Origin: Nocardia salmonicida NBRC 13393
GTDB lineage: Bacteria; Actinomycetota; Actinomycetes; Mycobacteriales; Mycobacteriaceae
DNA length: 64,000 nt
Direction of reading: 5' to 3'
NCBI RefSeq assembly: GCF_001613085.1
Contig: NZ_BDBR01000009.1
Location: 186,001 to 250,000, forward strand
The notes under the pieces were generated by a model. The model worked only from the letters and a program-made list of their open reading frames with translations, searched no databases and was not told the origin of the DNA. The translations under genes were made by a program, and so were the position numbers. Positions 1 to 10,719 of the stretch are shown here, piece after piece (within the stretch, counting starts at the first letter, position 1; each line of letters opens with the position of its first letter).

Positions 1-464
1 GCCGCGGGCAGATTGTTGACAAAGCCGGTGGAGAAGCCGGTGAGCACGGTGAGCCGGGCGAAGGATGCGTGGTCGCCGCGCTCGAGCAGGTCCTGCCAGG
101 CCCGCACGGCCAGCCGGGCGCGATTGTCGGGAGCGGCCAGGCCCGCGGTGAGCAGCAGGCCGGTGACGCGGTCGGGGTGGCGCGCGGCGGCGCGCACTGC
201 CACCGCGGTGCCGAGCGAGAAACCCACGATGGTGAAGGTCTCGACGCCCGCGTCGACGGCTGCCGCCACCAGGGCATCGGCGAGGCCGTCGAGATCCAAT
301 GGGGTGTCGTCGCCCGGGTAGTCCGAGGCGACCACGGTGTGCGCTGCGGCGAGCGCGGGAATCACGGTGCCGAAATTACTCTCGATTCCGCCGCCCGCGC
401 CGTGCGCGAGGACGATGCCGGGACCGGAGCCATGGACGGTGGTGTGCAGGGGAATCGTGTTCAT
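1..464 (-). CDS. Alpha/beta hydrolase, C-terminus cut by window edge
   Basis: Reading from the ATG at 464 gives MNTIPLHTTVHGSGPGIVLA, followed by an HGAGGG oxyanion-type turn and a nucleophile elbow GFSLGTA typical of alpha/beta hydrolases. About 154 residues are present and the frame is still open at position 1, so the catalytic His and probably the Asp lie outside the window. Substrate unknown. It is divergent from the MerR regulator at 525 with a 60-bp gap, so that regulator may control it. The fold is well supported; the specific function is not. Confidence 0.8.
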   Translation of the reverse strand, partial: MNTIPLHTTVHGSGPGIVLAHGAGGGIESNFGTVIPALAAAHTVVASDYPGDDTPLDLDGLADALVAAAVDAGVETFTIVGFSLGTAVAVRAAARHPDRVTGLLLTAGLAAPDNRARLAVRAWQDLLERGDHASFARLTVLTGFSTGFVNNLPA

Positions 465-524
465 GGCGGCGACGTTAGGGATTGACATGGGTGTGAAGGT
501 CAAGCCGAAGATGCCGGTGATCAC

Positions 525-965
525 ATGCTGATCGGTGAATTGGCGCAACGCACCGGGGTCGCCACCCGGCTGCTGCGCTACTACGAGGAGCAGGGTCTGC
601 TGCACCCGCACCGCGACGGCAACGGGTACCGCAGCTATCCCGCGTCGGCGGTGACCACGGTCGCCCGGATCCGGGAACTGCTGGCCGCGGGACTGAACAC
701 CGATGACATCGCCCTGCTCATGCCGTGTGCCGAGGAGGCGGGGCCGGTGCAAGCCTGTGAGATGTCGGTGCGAATCATGGCCGAGCGAACCGCCGAACTG
801 GAACGGCGCATCGCCGACCTGGACCGCCAGAGATCCGAACTCGCCGCTCAACTCGGCGCGAGCCTCGCCCATGCGGGGGGACAGCCGCTGCCGGACCTGA
901 AGTGGCACCCGGCATCGACCGTCCCGCACACAGGCTCTATTCGCGCACGTAGTAGCGCAGGGTGA
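525..965 (+). CDS. MerR family transcriptional regulator
   Basis: A 146-residue DNA-binding regulator. The N-terminal winged helix-turn-helix is typical of MerR (MLIGELAQRTGVATRLLRYYEEQGLL, shown here as positions 1-26, with the RYYEEQGLL signature), followed by an R-ELL-AGL region and a dimerisation coiled coil at about residues 75-120. No clear Cys-based metal-binding loop is seen; a single Cys near residue 67 and another near 77 are not arranged as in metal sensors, so a redox or small-molecule ligand is as likely. It is divergent from the hydrolase at 464. Its 3' end overlaps the convergent ftsX end by 29 bp. Confidence 0.88.
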   Translation: MLIGELAQRTGVATRLLRYYEEQGLLHPHRDGNGYRSYPASAVTTVARIRELLAAGLNTDDIALLMPCAEEAGPVQACEMSVRIMAERTAELERRIADLDRQRSELAAQLGASLAHAGGQPLPDLKWHPASTVPHTGSIRARSSAG

Positions 966-1838
966 GGTAGGCGGTGACGGCGGCGAAGACGATGCCGACG
1001 GGGGCGATCGTCAGGGCCACCACCGCGATGTCGTCGCCGGTGATGCGCGGGAAGACGTTGCTGTCGAACAGTGGGCCCAGCGCCCGGTCGATCACCAGCG
1101 GCCGGGCGATGACCAGGCCGAGGACCGCGAGTACCGAACCGACGAAGGCGGCCGCGACCGCTTCGAGGAGGAACGGTAGCTGGGTATACCAGCGGGTCGC
1201 GCCGACCAGTCGCATGATGCCGACTTCCGTGCGCCGCGTGAACGCGGCGATCTGCACCATGTTCAACACCAGCAGCATCGCGGCCAGGGCCATCACCAGC
1301 GCCAAACCGAACGCGGCATTGCGCAACCCGTCGAACAGGCTGGTGAGCCGGTCGACGAACTCCTTGTCATTGGCCACGATCCGCACGCCCGGCCGGGTCG
1401 CGAAGCTGTCGTAGATGTGCTGGTACTGATCGGCGTCGGTCATCTTCACCCGCAACGAGGCAGGCAGCGGTGAGTCGGAGATGTACTGCACCATCTCGGG
1501 CTGATCCGCGAACAGCTTCTTCGCCTCTTCCAAGGCGTCGGCGCGGTTGAGGAACTGCACGCTCTCCACGCCCGAGGTCTGCTTGAGGTCGGCGAGCAGT
1601 GACTTGCACGGGTCGGCGGCGCAGTCGGGATCGGTGTCGGAGACCGCGTCGTCGAGGTAGAAGCGCACCTCGAGGCGGCCGATGAAGAAGTTCTCGGTCT
1701 TGTCGGCCATCCGCACCGACAGCATGCCGCCGCCGAGCATCATCAGCGACACCGCCGTGGTCAGGATCATCGCGATGGTCATCGTGAGATTGCGGCGCAG
1801 GCCGTCGACGATTTCGGTGAACAGGAAACTCAGTCGCA

Positions 1839-1839
<1 letters not shown>
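937..1839 (-). CDS. ftsX: Cell division protein FtsX
   Basis: A 300-residue membrane subunit of the FtsEX complex, which links division to peptidoglycan hydrolase activation. There is a TM segment near residues 20-45, a large extracellular domain (about 50-165, with a CAADPC pair of cysteines) and three C-terminal TM segments, the usual actinobacterial FtsX plan. The start ATG overlaps the ftsE stop (TAATG, position 1839), implying translational coupling. In mycobacteria and corynebacteria ftsX is normally followed by smpB. Here it meets a convergent MerR gene, and smpB lies at 11707 on the other strand. Confidence 0.96.
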
Positions 1840-2528
<689 letters not shown>

Positions 2529-2582
2529 GGGGAGCCAGTGTAACCAGCGATGGGGGCGTCCCGGCCGGACGCGACGCGCCGA

Positions 2583-2738
2583 TCAGCGCTCGGGTTCGGA
2601 ATTCACCCAGGTCGGGACGGCATTGAGGAACGTCGTCGGGCCCTCGGCCGTGGTATCGGTGGGCTTGACGAACAGATACACGACGAACGTCGACAGCCAC
2701 GCCGCCATCAGGATCGCTGTGGACTTACGTGGTTTCAC
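2583..2738 (-). CDS. Small membrane protein of the prfB-ftsE cluster
   Basis: A 51-residue protein starting at a GTG (VKPRKSTAILMAAWLSTFVV) that overlaps the end of the mscS gene by 14 bp. It has one TM helix at about residues 8-26 followed by a short Pro/Thr-rich extracytoplasmic tail. I prefer this GTG to an upstream ATG at 2825 because the latter would run 100 bp into mscS and add residues that look like out-of-frame mscS. Function unknown. Similar short membrane ORFs lie between mscS and ftsE in related genomes (recalled, not checked). Confidence 0.65.
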   Translation of the reverse strand: MKPRKSTAILMAAWLSTFVVYLFVKPTDTTAEGPTTFLNAVPTWVNSEPER

Positions 2739-3582
2739 TGATTCCCTCCTTACGCAGGGCCGCGGCGACGCGTACGCGCAGTTCGCGACCCACTTCGAAT
2801 TGTTTGCCTGGCAATGTGCGGGCAACCATCCGGATGTTCATCACCTCGAGCGAGAGATCCTCGACACCCATCACCGACGGCTCGTCGAGCAGAAGCGGTT
2901 TGAGGCGGCGATCCTCGTAGGCCTTGGTGCAGACCGCGTGCAGGATCTCGTTGATCTTGGTGATGTCGGCCTGCGCGGACACCGGGACGTCGATCGCGGC
3001 GCGCGCCCAGTCCTTGGACAGATTGGTGACTTTCACGATCTGCCCGTTGGGGACGATGATCACCTCGCCGTCGGAATTGCGCAGCGTGGTGATGCGCAGA
3101 GTCACGTCCTCGACGGTGCCCTCGGCCACCTCGGCGGAGCCGGTGACCGAGATCTGCACCACGTCACCGAAGCCGTATTGGCGCTCGGTGATCAGGAAGA
3201 ACCCGGCCAGGATGTCCTGGACGATGCGCTGCGCGCCGAAACCGAGCGCGGCGCCGAGCACCGCCGCGGGCGCGACAAGTCCGGTCACCGCGAAGCCGAG
3301 CCTGCGGAGCACCTCCATGCCGACCAGCACGTACACGATGGTCAGCACCACCCACGTGACCACTTGGGCCAGCGCGTGGCGGTGCTTGGCCGCTTCGGTG
3401 CGCACCAGGGCATCGCTGGTCTGGAAACCCGAGTCGATCTTGGTGGTAACCCGGTCGCGTAGGAACGCCGCGAATCGGCCGAACAGCATCGCGCCGACGA
3501 TCAGCAGAACGATTTCGAGTCCGCTGGAACGCATCCAGTCGCTGATCTCGGGTCCGCTGCTGGCCGCGAGGACGTCGGTCAT
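2725..3582 (-). CDS. MscS-family mechanosensitive ion channel
   Basis: About 285 residues. Start chosen at the ATG of MTDVLAASSG (3582), which follows a good GGAGA ribosome site; an in-frame ATG 30 bp upstream lacks one. N-terminal TM helices (residues about 20-40 and 65-130) lead into the pore-lining helix and the MscS beta domain, recognisable from GFGDVVQI, the GTVEDVTLRITTLR segment and the ...VPNGQI motif near residues 155-195. It probably releases osmolytes on hypo-osmotic shock. It lies in the operon prfB > mscS > small protein > ftsE > ftsX. Confidence 0.92.
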   Translation of the reverse strand: MTDVLAASSGPEISDWMRSSGLEIVLLIVGAMLFGRFAAFLRDRVTTKIDSGFQTSDALVRTEAAKHRHALAQVVTWVVLTIVYVLVGMEVLRRLGFAVTGLVAPAAVLGAALGFGAQRIVQDILAGFFLITERQYGFGDVVQISVTGSAEVAEGTVEDVTLRITTLRNSDGEVIIVPNGQIVKVTNLSKDWARAAIDVPVSAQADITKINEILHAVCTKAYEDRRLKPLLLDEPSVMGVEDLSLEVMNIRMVARTLPGKQFEVGRELRVRVAAALRKEGISETT

Positions 3583-3710
3583 CGCGTCTCCTTCATGGAC
3601 CTGCACAGGCACAGTTTCGGTTCGGTCGAACGCACACCAGAAAGGTTACAGGTCGGTCACGGCGTGCGGTCAAACGTGCTGAAGCGCACGGTTTGTGAGC
3701 GAATCGCTGG

Positions 3711-4829
3711 CTACGCGTCGTCCTGATCGCGCATCCGCCAACGGATTCCGGATTCGATGAACCCGTCGATGTCACCGTCGAGCACTGCGGTGGGGTTGTT
3801 GACTTCGTGGTTGGTGCGCAGGTCCTTGACCATCTGGTACGGGTGCAACACGTACGAGCGCATCTGGTTGCCCCACGAGGCGCCCTCGTTGGTCTTGAGC
3901 GCGTCCATCGTGGCGCGCTCCTCCTGGCGCTTGCGCTCGAGCAGCTTGGCCTGCAGCACGCGCATGGCCGAGATCTTGTTCTGCAGCTGCGACTTCTCGT
4001 TCTGGCAGGTGACGACGATGCCGGTGGGGATGTGGGTCAGGCGCACCGCGGAGTCGGTGGTGTTGACCGACTGGCCGCCGGGGCCCGACGAGCGGTACAC
4101 GTCGACCCGGATCTCGCCCTCGGGGATCTCGATGTGGTCGGTCGTCTCCACGACGGGCAGGACCTCGACCTCGGCGAAGGAGGTCTGGCGGCGACCCTGG
4201 TTGTCGAACGGGCTGATCCGGACCAGGCGGTGCGTGCCCATCTCCACCGACAGGGTGCCGTAGGCGTAGGGCGCCTTCACCGCGAAGGTGGCGCTCTTGA
4301 GGCCCGCCTCTTCGGCGTAGGAGGTGTCGTAGACCTCGACGGGGAACTTGTGCCGCTCGGCCCAGCGGATGTACATGCGCATCAGCATCATCGCCCAGTC
4401 GGCGGCGTCGACGCCGCCGGCGCCGGAACGGATGTTGACCAGCGCGTCACGCTTGTCGTACTCGCCCGAGAGCAGGGTGCGCACCTCCATCGCCTCGACG
4501 TCGACGCGCAGTGCGGCGCGCTCGGCATCGGCGTCGGCGGTGGCTTCGGCGGCGGCCGCGTCTTCTTCGGCCTCGGCCAGTTCGTAGAGCACCGGCAGAT
4601 CCTCTAAGCGCTGGCGTAGGTCCTCCACGCGGCGGAGTTCGCTCTGCGCGTGCGACAGCTCACTGGTCACCTGCTGGGCGTGTTCCTGGTTGTTCCACAG
4701 CTCGGGATCGGCGGCCTGGTGCTCGAGTTCGTCGATGCGGCGGCGTAGCTCCTCGACATCGAGGACCGACTCGACCGTCTTGAGCGTGGTGTCGAGTTCT
4801 GCGAGGTCGGCGATAACGTCAGGATGCAC
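3711..4829 (-). CDS. prfB: Peptide chain release factor 2
   Basis: A 372-residue class I release factor recognising UGA/UAA. It carries the RF2 codon-recognition SPF tripeptide within [15 protein letters not shown] and the peptidyl-tRNA hydrolysis motif SGPGGQSVN. It is a single uninterrupted frame, so the programmed +1 frameshift used in E. coli prfB is absent, as is usual in actinobacteria. It starts MHPDVIADL at 4829. It heads the minus-strand block leading to ftsEX. Confidence 0.97.
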   Translation of the reverse strand: MHPDVIADLAELDTTLKTVESVLDVEELRRRIDELEHQAADPELWNNQEHAQQVTSELSHAQSELRRVEDLRQRLEDLPVLYELAEAEEDAAAAEATADADAERAALRVDVEAMEVRTLLSGEYDKRDALVNIRSGAGGVDAADWAMMLMRMYIRWAERHKFPVEVYDTSYAEEAGLKSATFAVKAPYAYGTLSVEMGTHRLVRISPFDNQGRRQTSFAEVEVLPVVETTDHIEIPEGEIRVDVYRSSGPGGQSVNTTDSAVRLTHIPTGIVVTCQNEKSQLQNKISAMRVLQAKLLERKRQEERATMDALKTNEGASWGNQMRSYVLHPYQMVKDLRTNHEVNNPTAVLDGDIDGFIESGIRWRMRDQDDA

Positions 4830-4874
4830 GATTTCCTAGGCTACCGGTCGCCTCCGACACCGCGCCCAATCGGC

Positions 4875-5732
4875 TCAGCTTGCGATGGACCGTAGGCCGC
4901 CGGGGCGGCGTCCGACCAGCTGGTCGAGGGCGGTCGCGCTGGCCTCGTCGGCGGGGAGCAGGACGTAGAGCGACTGGTCGTCGTCGATGGACAGATCCAG
5001 CGATTCGTAGGCCAGCCGCAGCGTGCCCGCCTCGGGATGGCTGAGCCGGTTGATCCCACCCGAAGGCGGGAGACCGGGCAGGGTCGCGAGGCGATCGGTG
5101 AAGGCGCTGCCAGCGGTAACGGTGAGTTCGTCGACCAGGGCGGCGACCATCGGGTCGGCGCGGAACGGGCCCTGCTTGAGCGAGGCGACCAGCTTGTCGG
5201 CGGCGGCGTCCCATTCCGGGTACAGCTCGCGGGCGCCCGGATGGGTGAACACGAATCGAGCGACATTGGCGGGTTCGCCCTGCTCGAACAATCCACTGGG
5301 CGCCATCAGCTTCCGATAGCCCTCGGTGCAGGCCAGGATCTCGGTGAATCGGTTGGTGATCGCGGCGGGCGCCGGTTCGAGCTGGGCGAGGACGGCCAGG
5401 ATCGTGGGGCGCACCGTGCGGTTCGGCCCCTGCTCGGCGGCGCCGCAACTGAAACCGGACGCGCCTTTGGAGAGTTGGTGCAGGTGGACGCGTTCGCGAG
5501 GACTCAGCCGCAGCGTCTCGGCGAGCGCGGACAACACCTGGGCGGAGGGATGACTGTCGCGGCCCTGTTCGAGCCGGATCAGGTATTCGACACTGACGCC
5601 CGCGAGCATCGCGACCTCCGCGCGGCGCAGACCCGGCGTGCGCCTGCGTTGACCGACCGGCAGCCCGACCTCGGCGGGGGAGACCGCCTCGCGGCGGGTC
5701 CGCAGGAACAGCCCGAGTTCGTTGTCGCTCAC
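4875..5732 (-). CDS. XRE-family regulator with MmyB-like ligand domain
   Basis: A 285-residue protein read from a GTG at 5732 (VSDNELGLFLRTRREAVSPAE). The N-terminal helix-turn-helix has the actinobacterial signature RRTPGLRRAEVAMLAGVSVEYLIRLEQG. The C-terminal two thirds match the MmyB-like PAS-type domain (ALDQL...D, and GTLRLAYESLDL near the end). Such proteins usually repress a divergent oxidoreductase gene. Here the divergent neighbour at 5874 is an FMN reductase, 140 bp away, so it is the likely target. Confidence 0.88.
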   Translation of the reverse strand: MSDNELGLFLRTRREAVSPAEVGLPVGQRRRTPGLRRAEVAMLAGVSVEYLIRLEQGRDSHPSAQVLSALAETLRLSPRERVHLHQLSKGASGFSCGAAEQGPNRTVRPTILAVLAQLEPAPAAITNRFTEILACTEGYRKLMAPSGLFEQGEPANVARFVFTHPGARELYPEWDAAADKLVASLKQGPFRADPMVAALVDELTVTAGSAFTDRLATLPGLPPSGGINRLSHPEAGTLRLAYESLDLSIDDDQSLYVLLPADEASATALDQLVGRRPGGLRSIAS

Positions 5733-5873
5733 CTCATCGACGGTACCCAGCCCGGCGCACCGGAGAGTGGCCGTGCCACTACCACTCTCAGCGTGGTCTC
5801 CCTGCGACACTCGCGATCCGCGAGATTTGGTGGCACCGGCCGATCGGGCCGGTTCGACGACGAGGAGAACATC

Positions 5874-6455
5874 GTGTCCACACTGAAGCTCGCGATCATC
5901 ATCGGCAGTGTCCGCGAAGGCCGATTCGGCCCCGTGGTCGCGAACTGGTTCGCCGAGCAGGTCGACGACCGCTTCGAGGTCGACATCATCGACCTCGCCG
6001 ACACCGCGCTGCCCGCCCTGCCCGCCGCGCCGCCCGCGCTGGACCCCGACCCGGTGCGCCCGGCCGACATGCGCGACCTCACCGACCGACTGGCCGCCGC
6101 CGACGCCTATGTGATCGTCACCCCCGACTACAACCGCAGCTACCCGGCAGCCCTCAAAGCGGCCATCGACTGGCACTTCACCCAGTGGGACGCCAAGGCG
6201 ATCGGCTTCGTCGGGTACAGCGGCAGCTCCGGTGGACTCCTGGCGATCGAGCACCTGCGCCAGGTCTTCAACGAACTCAACGCCCACACCGTGCGTAACT
6301 ACGTGTCGTTCCCGCGCTACTACATGCTCTTCGACGAGAACGGCAGCCTCCGGGACCCGCAGGAGCCCGAAGGCGCCGCCGAGGCACTGCTCGATCAGTT
6401 GCACTGGTGGACAAGCGCCCTGGTCGCCGCGAAAACAGCCGAGGTCGTGGCCTGA
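5874..6455 (+). CDS. NAD(P)H-dependent FMN reductase
   Basis: A 193-residue flavodoxin-like oxidoreductase starting at GTG 5874 ([19 protein letters not shown]). The FMN phosphate loop is [10 protein letters not shown] at residues 11-20, and the conserved [17 protein letters not shown] motif lies near residue 84. It should reduce free FMN or quinone/azo substrates with NAD(P)H. The choice of GTG is supported by family length and a nearby GAGGAGAA ribosome site. It is divergent from, and probably controlled by, the XRE regulator at 5732. Confidence 0.9.
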   Translation: MSTLKLAIIIGSVREGRFGPVVANWFAEQVDDRFEVDIIDLADTALPALPAAPPALDPDPVRPADMRDLTDRLAAADAYVIVTPDYNRSYPAALKAAIDWHFTQWDAKAIGFVGYSGSSGGLLAIEHLRQVFNELNAHTVRNYVSFPRYYMLFDENGSLRDPQEPEGAAEALLDQLHWWTSALVAAKTAEVVA

Positions 6456-6493
6456 CCACCGTTCTCGCACGGCTCGGCGAATACACTCTCCGC

Positions 6494-7279
6494 GTGGCTG
6501 CCTACTCCGCTGACCTGGACCTTGCCCTGCGACTGGCCGACCAGGCCGACGACATCTCACAGGAGCGCTTCGGCGCCGTCGACCTGAAGGTCGACTCCAA
6601 GCCCGACCTCACCCCGGTCTCCGATGCCGATCTCGCGGTGGAACAGCTGATCCGCCGCGTCCTCGCCGAGGAGCGCTCCGGCGACGCCGTCCTCGGCGAG
6701 GAATTCGGTGGAGACGCCGAGTTCAGCGGCAGGCAGTGGGTAGTCGACCCGATCGACGGCACCAAGAACTTCGTCCGCGGCGTGCCGGTGTGGGCCAGCC
6801 TGATCTCCCTGCTCGAAGACGGCGTTCCGGTGGTCGGCGTGGTGAGTGCGCCCGCACTGGGTCGGCGCTGGTGGGCCGCCGCCGGTTCGGGTGCGTGGGT
6901 GCAGGTCCACCCGGGGGCGCCCAAGCCGATCTCGGTGTCCGCGGTCGCCGACCTCGACGCCGCGAGCCTGGCCATCTCGAGTCTGTCCGGCTGGCACGAG
7001 CGCGGCCTGCGCGAGAAGCTCATCGATCTCACCGACGAGGTCTGGCGAGTTCGCGGCTACGGCGATTTCTTCAACTATTGCCTGGTCGCGGAGGGTGCGG
7101 TGGACATCGCCGCCGAGCCGGAGGTCTCCCTGTGGGATCTGGCCGCCCTCGACATCCTGGTCCGCGAGGCGGGCGGCACGTTCACCTCCCTGGACGGGCG
7201 TTCCGGTCCGCACGGCGGCGACGCCGTGGCGACGAACGGGCTGCTCCACGACGAGGTCCTGCCCCGTTTGCGGGGGTGA
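6494..7279 (+). CDS. hisN: Histidinol-phosphatase / inositol monophosphatase family
   Basis: A 261-residue member of the inositol monophosphatase superfamily starting at GTG 6494 ([20 protein letters not shown]). The metal site is visible as GEEFGG and [13 protein letters not shown]; a C-terminal WDLAAL..LVREAGG supplies the last Asp. Actinobacterial members next to prfB act as the monofunctional histidinol-phosphate phosphatase of histidine biosynthesis, which I infer here from context. A general inositol phosphatase is the alternative. Confidence 0.85.
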   Translation: MAAYSADLDLALRLADQADDISQERFGAVDLKVDSKPDLTPVSDADLAVEQLIRRVLAEERSGDAVLGEEFGGDAEFSGRQWVVDPIDGTKNFVRGVPVWASLISLLEDGVPVVGVVSAPALGRRWWAAAGSGAWVQVHPGAPKPISVSAVADLDAASLAISSLSGWHERGLREKLIDLTDEVWRVRGYGDFFNYCLVAEGAVDIAAEPEVSLWDLAALDILVREAGGTFTSLDGRSGPHGGDAVATNGLLHDEVLPRLRG

Positions 7280-7373
7280 ATCGAGTTATCCACAGGTGAG
7301 CAACTTCGGCATCCGCCGCCGTCGGCTCCGGTCGACGGGCTGCACGACCGGCGCTCGCTCGTAGGATGGCCCG

Positions 7374-9365
7374 GTGAGCAATTCCGGCGCCACAGCCCCC
7401 GATGTCGACGACTTCCCGCCCGAAGACTTCCCACCCGACGACGCGTATCCGTCCGATGGCGGTTACGTCTCCGAGCACGACTTCGCCGATACCGGCGGCT
7501 TCCACTTCGACGATCTCACCCCGGCCACCCCCGGCCGGGTCGCGGCTCCCGATCGCGGCGAAACCGCCGACGAAGTGCTACGCCGTGTCTTCGGCTACGA
7601 CAGCTTCCGTGGCGACCAGGCGGCCATCGTCGAACAGGTCGTGGGCGGTGGCGACGCGCTGGTACTGATGCCGACCGGCGGTGGCAAATCCCTCTGCTAC
7701 CAGGTCCCTTCGCTGGTGCGCGATGGCGTCGGCGTCGTCGTCTCTCCGCTGATTGCGCTCATGCAGGACCAGGTCGACGCACTGAGCGCTCTCGGCGTGC
7801 GGGCCGGGTTCCTCAACTCCACCCAGTCGCCGGATCAGCGGCGAACCGTGGAGGCGCAGTTCGTGTCGGGCGATCTAGACCTGCTGTATCTGGCGCCGGA
7901 ACGGCTACGACTGGAAGCCACGCTGCGGCTACTCGACCGCGGCAAGATCGCGCTGTTCGCGATCGACGAGGCGCACTGTGTGTCGCAGTGGGGCCACGAC
8001 TTCCGGCCCGACTACCTCGCGCTGTCGCTGGTGCACGAGCGCTGGCCCGATGTCCCGCGCATCGCGCTCACCGCGACCGCCACCGAGAAGACCGCCGCCG
8101 AGATCGTCGAACGGCTCGATCTGGGCGCCGCGAAGCAGTTCATCTCCAGCTTCGACCGACCCAATATCCAATACCGGATCGAATCGAAGAACCGCGCCGA
8201 CCGTCAGCTGCTCGACTTCATCCGCGCCGAGCACCCCGGCGACGCGGGCATCGTCTACTGCCTCTCGCGCAATTCGGTCGAGAAGACCGCGGCCATGCTC
8301 AACGAGAACGGCATCCGCGCGGTGCCCTATCACGCGGGCCTGGACTTTCGGACCCGTGCCGAGAACCAGTCCAGATTCCTGCGCGAAGACGGCCTGATCG
8401 TGGTCGCCACCATCGCCTTCGGCATGGGTATCGACAAGCCCGACGTGCGTTTCGTCGCCCACCTCGACCTGCCCAAATCGGTCGAGGGCTACTACCAGGA
8501 GACCGGCCGCGCGGGCCGCGACGGTCTGCCGTCGACGGCCTGGATGGTCTACGGCCTCAATGATGTTGTGCAGCAACGCAAGATGATCGATTCCAGCGAG
8601 GGCGACGCCGCGCATCGCAGGCAGCTGCAACTACACCTCGACGCCATGCTCGCCCTGTGCGAGACGGTTGGTTGCCGTCGCGCGCGGCTGCTCAACTATT
8701 TCGGCCAGACCGGTGGCACCTGCGGCAATTGCGACGTGTGCCTGAACCCACCCGAAACCTGGGACGGCACGGTGCCCGCCCAGAAGCTGCTGTCCACGGT
8801 GCTGCGGCTCAAACGCGAACGCGGACAATCCTTCGGCGCGGGCCACCTCGTCGACATCCTGCTCGGCAAGACCAACCAGAAGATCACCCAGCATCGCCAC
8901 AACGAGCTCTCGGTGTTCGGCATCGGAACCGATCTGCGCGATACCGAATGGCGCGGTGTGGTCCGGCAGCTGCTCGCGGGCGGCCTGCTCGCGGTACAGG
9001 GCGAATACGGCGTCCTCGCACTCACCGACGAGAGCAACGAGGTGCTGTTCGAGGGCAGGAAGGTGCCGATGCGGCGTGAGCCCGAACGCGCCGCCCGGCC
9101 CGCACGCAGCTCGCGATCGGCCAAGGCGACCGTCGACCTGCCCGCCGCGGACGTCGGACTGTTCGAGCGGCTGCGGGCCTGGCGTGCCGCCACCGCCAAG
9201 GAACAGGGCGTGCCCGCCTACGTGGTCTTCCACGACGCCACCCTGCGCGAGATCGCCGCGCGCAAACCCGCCGACCTCGCCGCACTCGGCACCGTCGCCG
9301 GCGTCGGCGAGAACAAATTGGCCCGCTACGGGGAGGGGGTGCTGGCGACGCTGGGCGAGGAGTAG
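7374..9365 (+). CDS. recQ: ATP-dependent DNA helicase RecQ
   Basis: A 663-residue superfamily 2 helicase starting at GTG 7374. Residues 1-60 form an acidic, Pro/Asp-rich extension ([12 protein letters not shown]) not found in E. coli RecQ. The helicase core then shows [13 protein letters not shown] (Walker A), [19 protein letters not shown] (DEAH box and aromatic-rich loop) and [10 protein letters not shown] (motif VI). The zinc-binding domain has CGNCDVC, and a C-terminal HRDC-like domain spans about residues 590-660. It should unwind forks and recombination intermediates. Confidence 0.95.
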   Translation: MSNSGATAPDVDDFPPEDFPPDDAYPSDGGYVSEHDFADTGGFHFDDLTPATPGRVAAPDRGETADEVLRRVFGYDSFRGDQAAIVEQVVGGGDALVLMPTGGGKSLCYQVPSLVRDGVGVVVSPLIALMQDQVDALSALGVRAGFLNSTQSPDQRRTVEAQFVSGDLDLLYLAPERLRLEATLRLLDRGKIALFAIDEAHCVSQWGHDFRPDYLALSLVHERWPDVPRIALTATATEKTAAEIVERLDLGAAKQFISSFDRPNIQYRIESKNRADRQLLDFIRAEHPGDAGIVYCLSRNSVEKTAAMLNENGIRAVPYHAGLDFRTRAENQSRFLREDGLIVVATIAFGMGIDKPDVRFVAHLDLPKSVEGYYQETGRAGRDGLPSTAWMVYGLNDVVQQRKMIDSSEGDAAHRRQLQLHLDAMLALCETVGCRRARLLNYFGQTGGTCGNCDVCLNPPETWDGTVPAQKLLSTVLRLKRERGQSFGAGHLVDILLGKTNQKITQHRHNELSVFGIGTDLRDTEWRGVVRQLLAGGLLAVQGEYGVLALTDESNEVLFEGRKVPMRREPERAARPARSSRSAKATVDLPAADVGLFERLRAWRAATAKEQGVPAYVVFHDATLREIAARKPADLAALGTVAGVGENKLARYGEGVLATLGEE

Positions 9366-9465
9366 GGCGCACCTCCGCTGTCGCCCCGCGCCGCCCACAA
9401 GGGTGTACACGCGCGGCGGAAAGGAACCCGCACCGAATCGGACGACCCCGAGTTACTGTCGAGTC

Positions 9466-9699
9466 ATGGCGAATGGTGAAGGCTCGGACGACGATACGTC
9501 GGGCAGCAGCCCGAGTCCGGGCGCCGATGCCCCGACACCTCCCATGCCGCACCGCCACATCGACCCGGTCGTCGCGCCCAGCCTGCTCGGCGCCCACCAC
9601 GGCGTGATCCACCGCGGCAGGCCACGCTGGTCGACCATCGCGCTGATCGCGATCTTCACCACCGCCTTGGTCCTCTACCTCGTGCTGAGCCCGGGCTGA
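9466..9699 (+). CDS. Small single-pass membrane protein
   Basis: A 77-residue protein from ATG 9466. The N-terminal half is hydrophilic and Ser/Asp/Pro-rich, followed by a basic stretch (HRGRPRW) and one TM helix at about residues 57-74 (STIALIAIFTTALVLYLVLS). Topology is therefore probably N-in with almost no external tail. Function unknown; it sits alone after recQ. Supported by a sharp start, a coherent TM and GC-rich third codon positions. Confidence 0.65.
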   Translation: MANGEGSDDDTSGSSPSPGADAPTPPMPHRHIDPVVAPSLLGAHHGVIHRGRPRWSTIALIAIFTTALVLYLVLSPG

Positions 9700-10009
9700 C
9701 GTCCGCGGCCCACCGACCGATCGCCCACGTTTCGGCAATTTCCTATGCGCCGCTGTCGGATTCAGTGCTGCCTCACTGATGGTCGTACTCCGCTGATCGC
9801 TGCGGTGCCTGCCGTTCGATCGTGCGCTACCTCGACCCGACATCCGATTCCGGAAATTTTGCGATGCCCTGCACCAGAATCGGCCGACATGCGCATGTGA
9901 GTTGTCGTAGCCGCAGGTCAAAGGGATACCTGCCGATGCCTCCCCGGTGCACCGTTGCCGAGCGGGACCGATCACTGTGGATCGGCCCGAGCTCGAGGAG
10001 GCGACGGCA
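9700..10009. other. Intergenic region without a recognisable gene
   Basis: About 310 bp between the small membrane protein and the YdcF-like gene. It is less GC-rich than its neighbours and no reading frame looks coding. A short inverted repeat (CCGATC...GGATCGG, about 9968-9985) just before the next ribosome site could be a regulatory hairpin. Nothing else is seen. Confidence 0.5.
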
Positions 10010-10624
10010 ATGGTGCGGTGGACTTGGAGTAAGCGTGTGGTGTGCGCCGCGATAGCGGTAACCGGACTGGCCTTCGTGCCGGTCCCCGCCGGTGCCGACC
10101 TACCGGCCCCACCCGGTCTCGACTTGGCGCGGGTTTTGGGCACGCCCGTCCTGCCCGGCATCTACGGCCCCGATACCGCGGTGGTGGTGCTCGGCTACGG
10201 CCTGACACCGGAGGGCACGATGCGCGAGGAGCTGGTCCGACGACTGCGCGCCGGCTTGGCCCAGGCCGTCTTCGCACCCTGGTCGCCGATCATCGTCACC
10301 GGGGGCAATCCACAAGCGGGTCTGTCCGAAGCTGACGCAATGGCCGACTGGCTGGTGGCCGCAGGCATCGACCAGAGCCGGATCCTGCGCGAATCCGAGG
10401 CCGAGTCGACGGTGGCCAATGCCCGCAACACGGCATCGATGCTGGCCGAAAGGGGTTTGCGCTCGGTCGTCCTGGTCACCTCGGAGGACCACATCGCCCG
10501 AGCCAGAGGCGCATTCTTCGATGCGGGCGTGCTCGTCGTCGGCGACCTCACCCCCGACCGCGCCCAGTGGGAATCGGTGCCGCTGCACGTCGGTGGCTTC
10601 GGCCCCCATCAGGGGAGGCTGTGA
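10010..10624 (+). CDS. YdcF/ElyC-type DUF218 protein
   Basis: A 204-residue protein from ATG 10010, preceded by GAGGAGGCG. There is an N-terminal signal or anchor segment (residues 9-27, ending ...PAGADLP), then a DUF218 fold with the hallmark VVVLGYGL, an IIVTGG turn, DAMADWLVAAGI, the SEAESTVANARNT motif and VVLVTSEDHIARAR. Family members (SanA, ElyC, YdcF) act at the envelope, but their activity is largely undefined. Probably exported. Confidence 0.85.
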   Translation: MVRWTWSKRVVCAAIAVTGLAFVPVPAGADLPAPPGLDLARVLGTPVLPGIYGPDTAVVVLGYGLTPEGTMREELVRRLRAGLAQAVFAPWSPIIVTGGNPQAGLSEADAMADWLVAAGIDQSRILRESEAESTVANARNTASMLAERGLRSVVLVTSEDHIARARGAFFDAGVLVVGDLTPDRAQWESVPLHVGGFGPHQGRL

Positions 10625-10719
10625 CCGATCATCGCCGCGGTGTCGACCGCATGATGAGTAGTCGCGGAAATCTCGGCAATCAGGCAGAGAACCGACCTCC
10701 GGCCTCGTAACGTCGACCC

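Noticed and set aside
3711..4829. Programmed frameshift in prfB
   Set aside because: The gene is one uninterrupted frame; no early in-frame UGA with a slippery site is present.
4875..6560. Long N-terminal extension of the XRE regulator
   Set aside because: Upstream of the GTG at 5732 it is antisense to the FMN reductase gene and has no domain.
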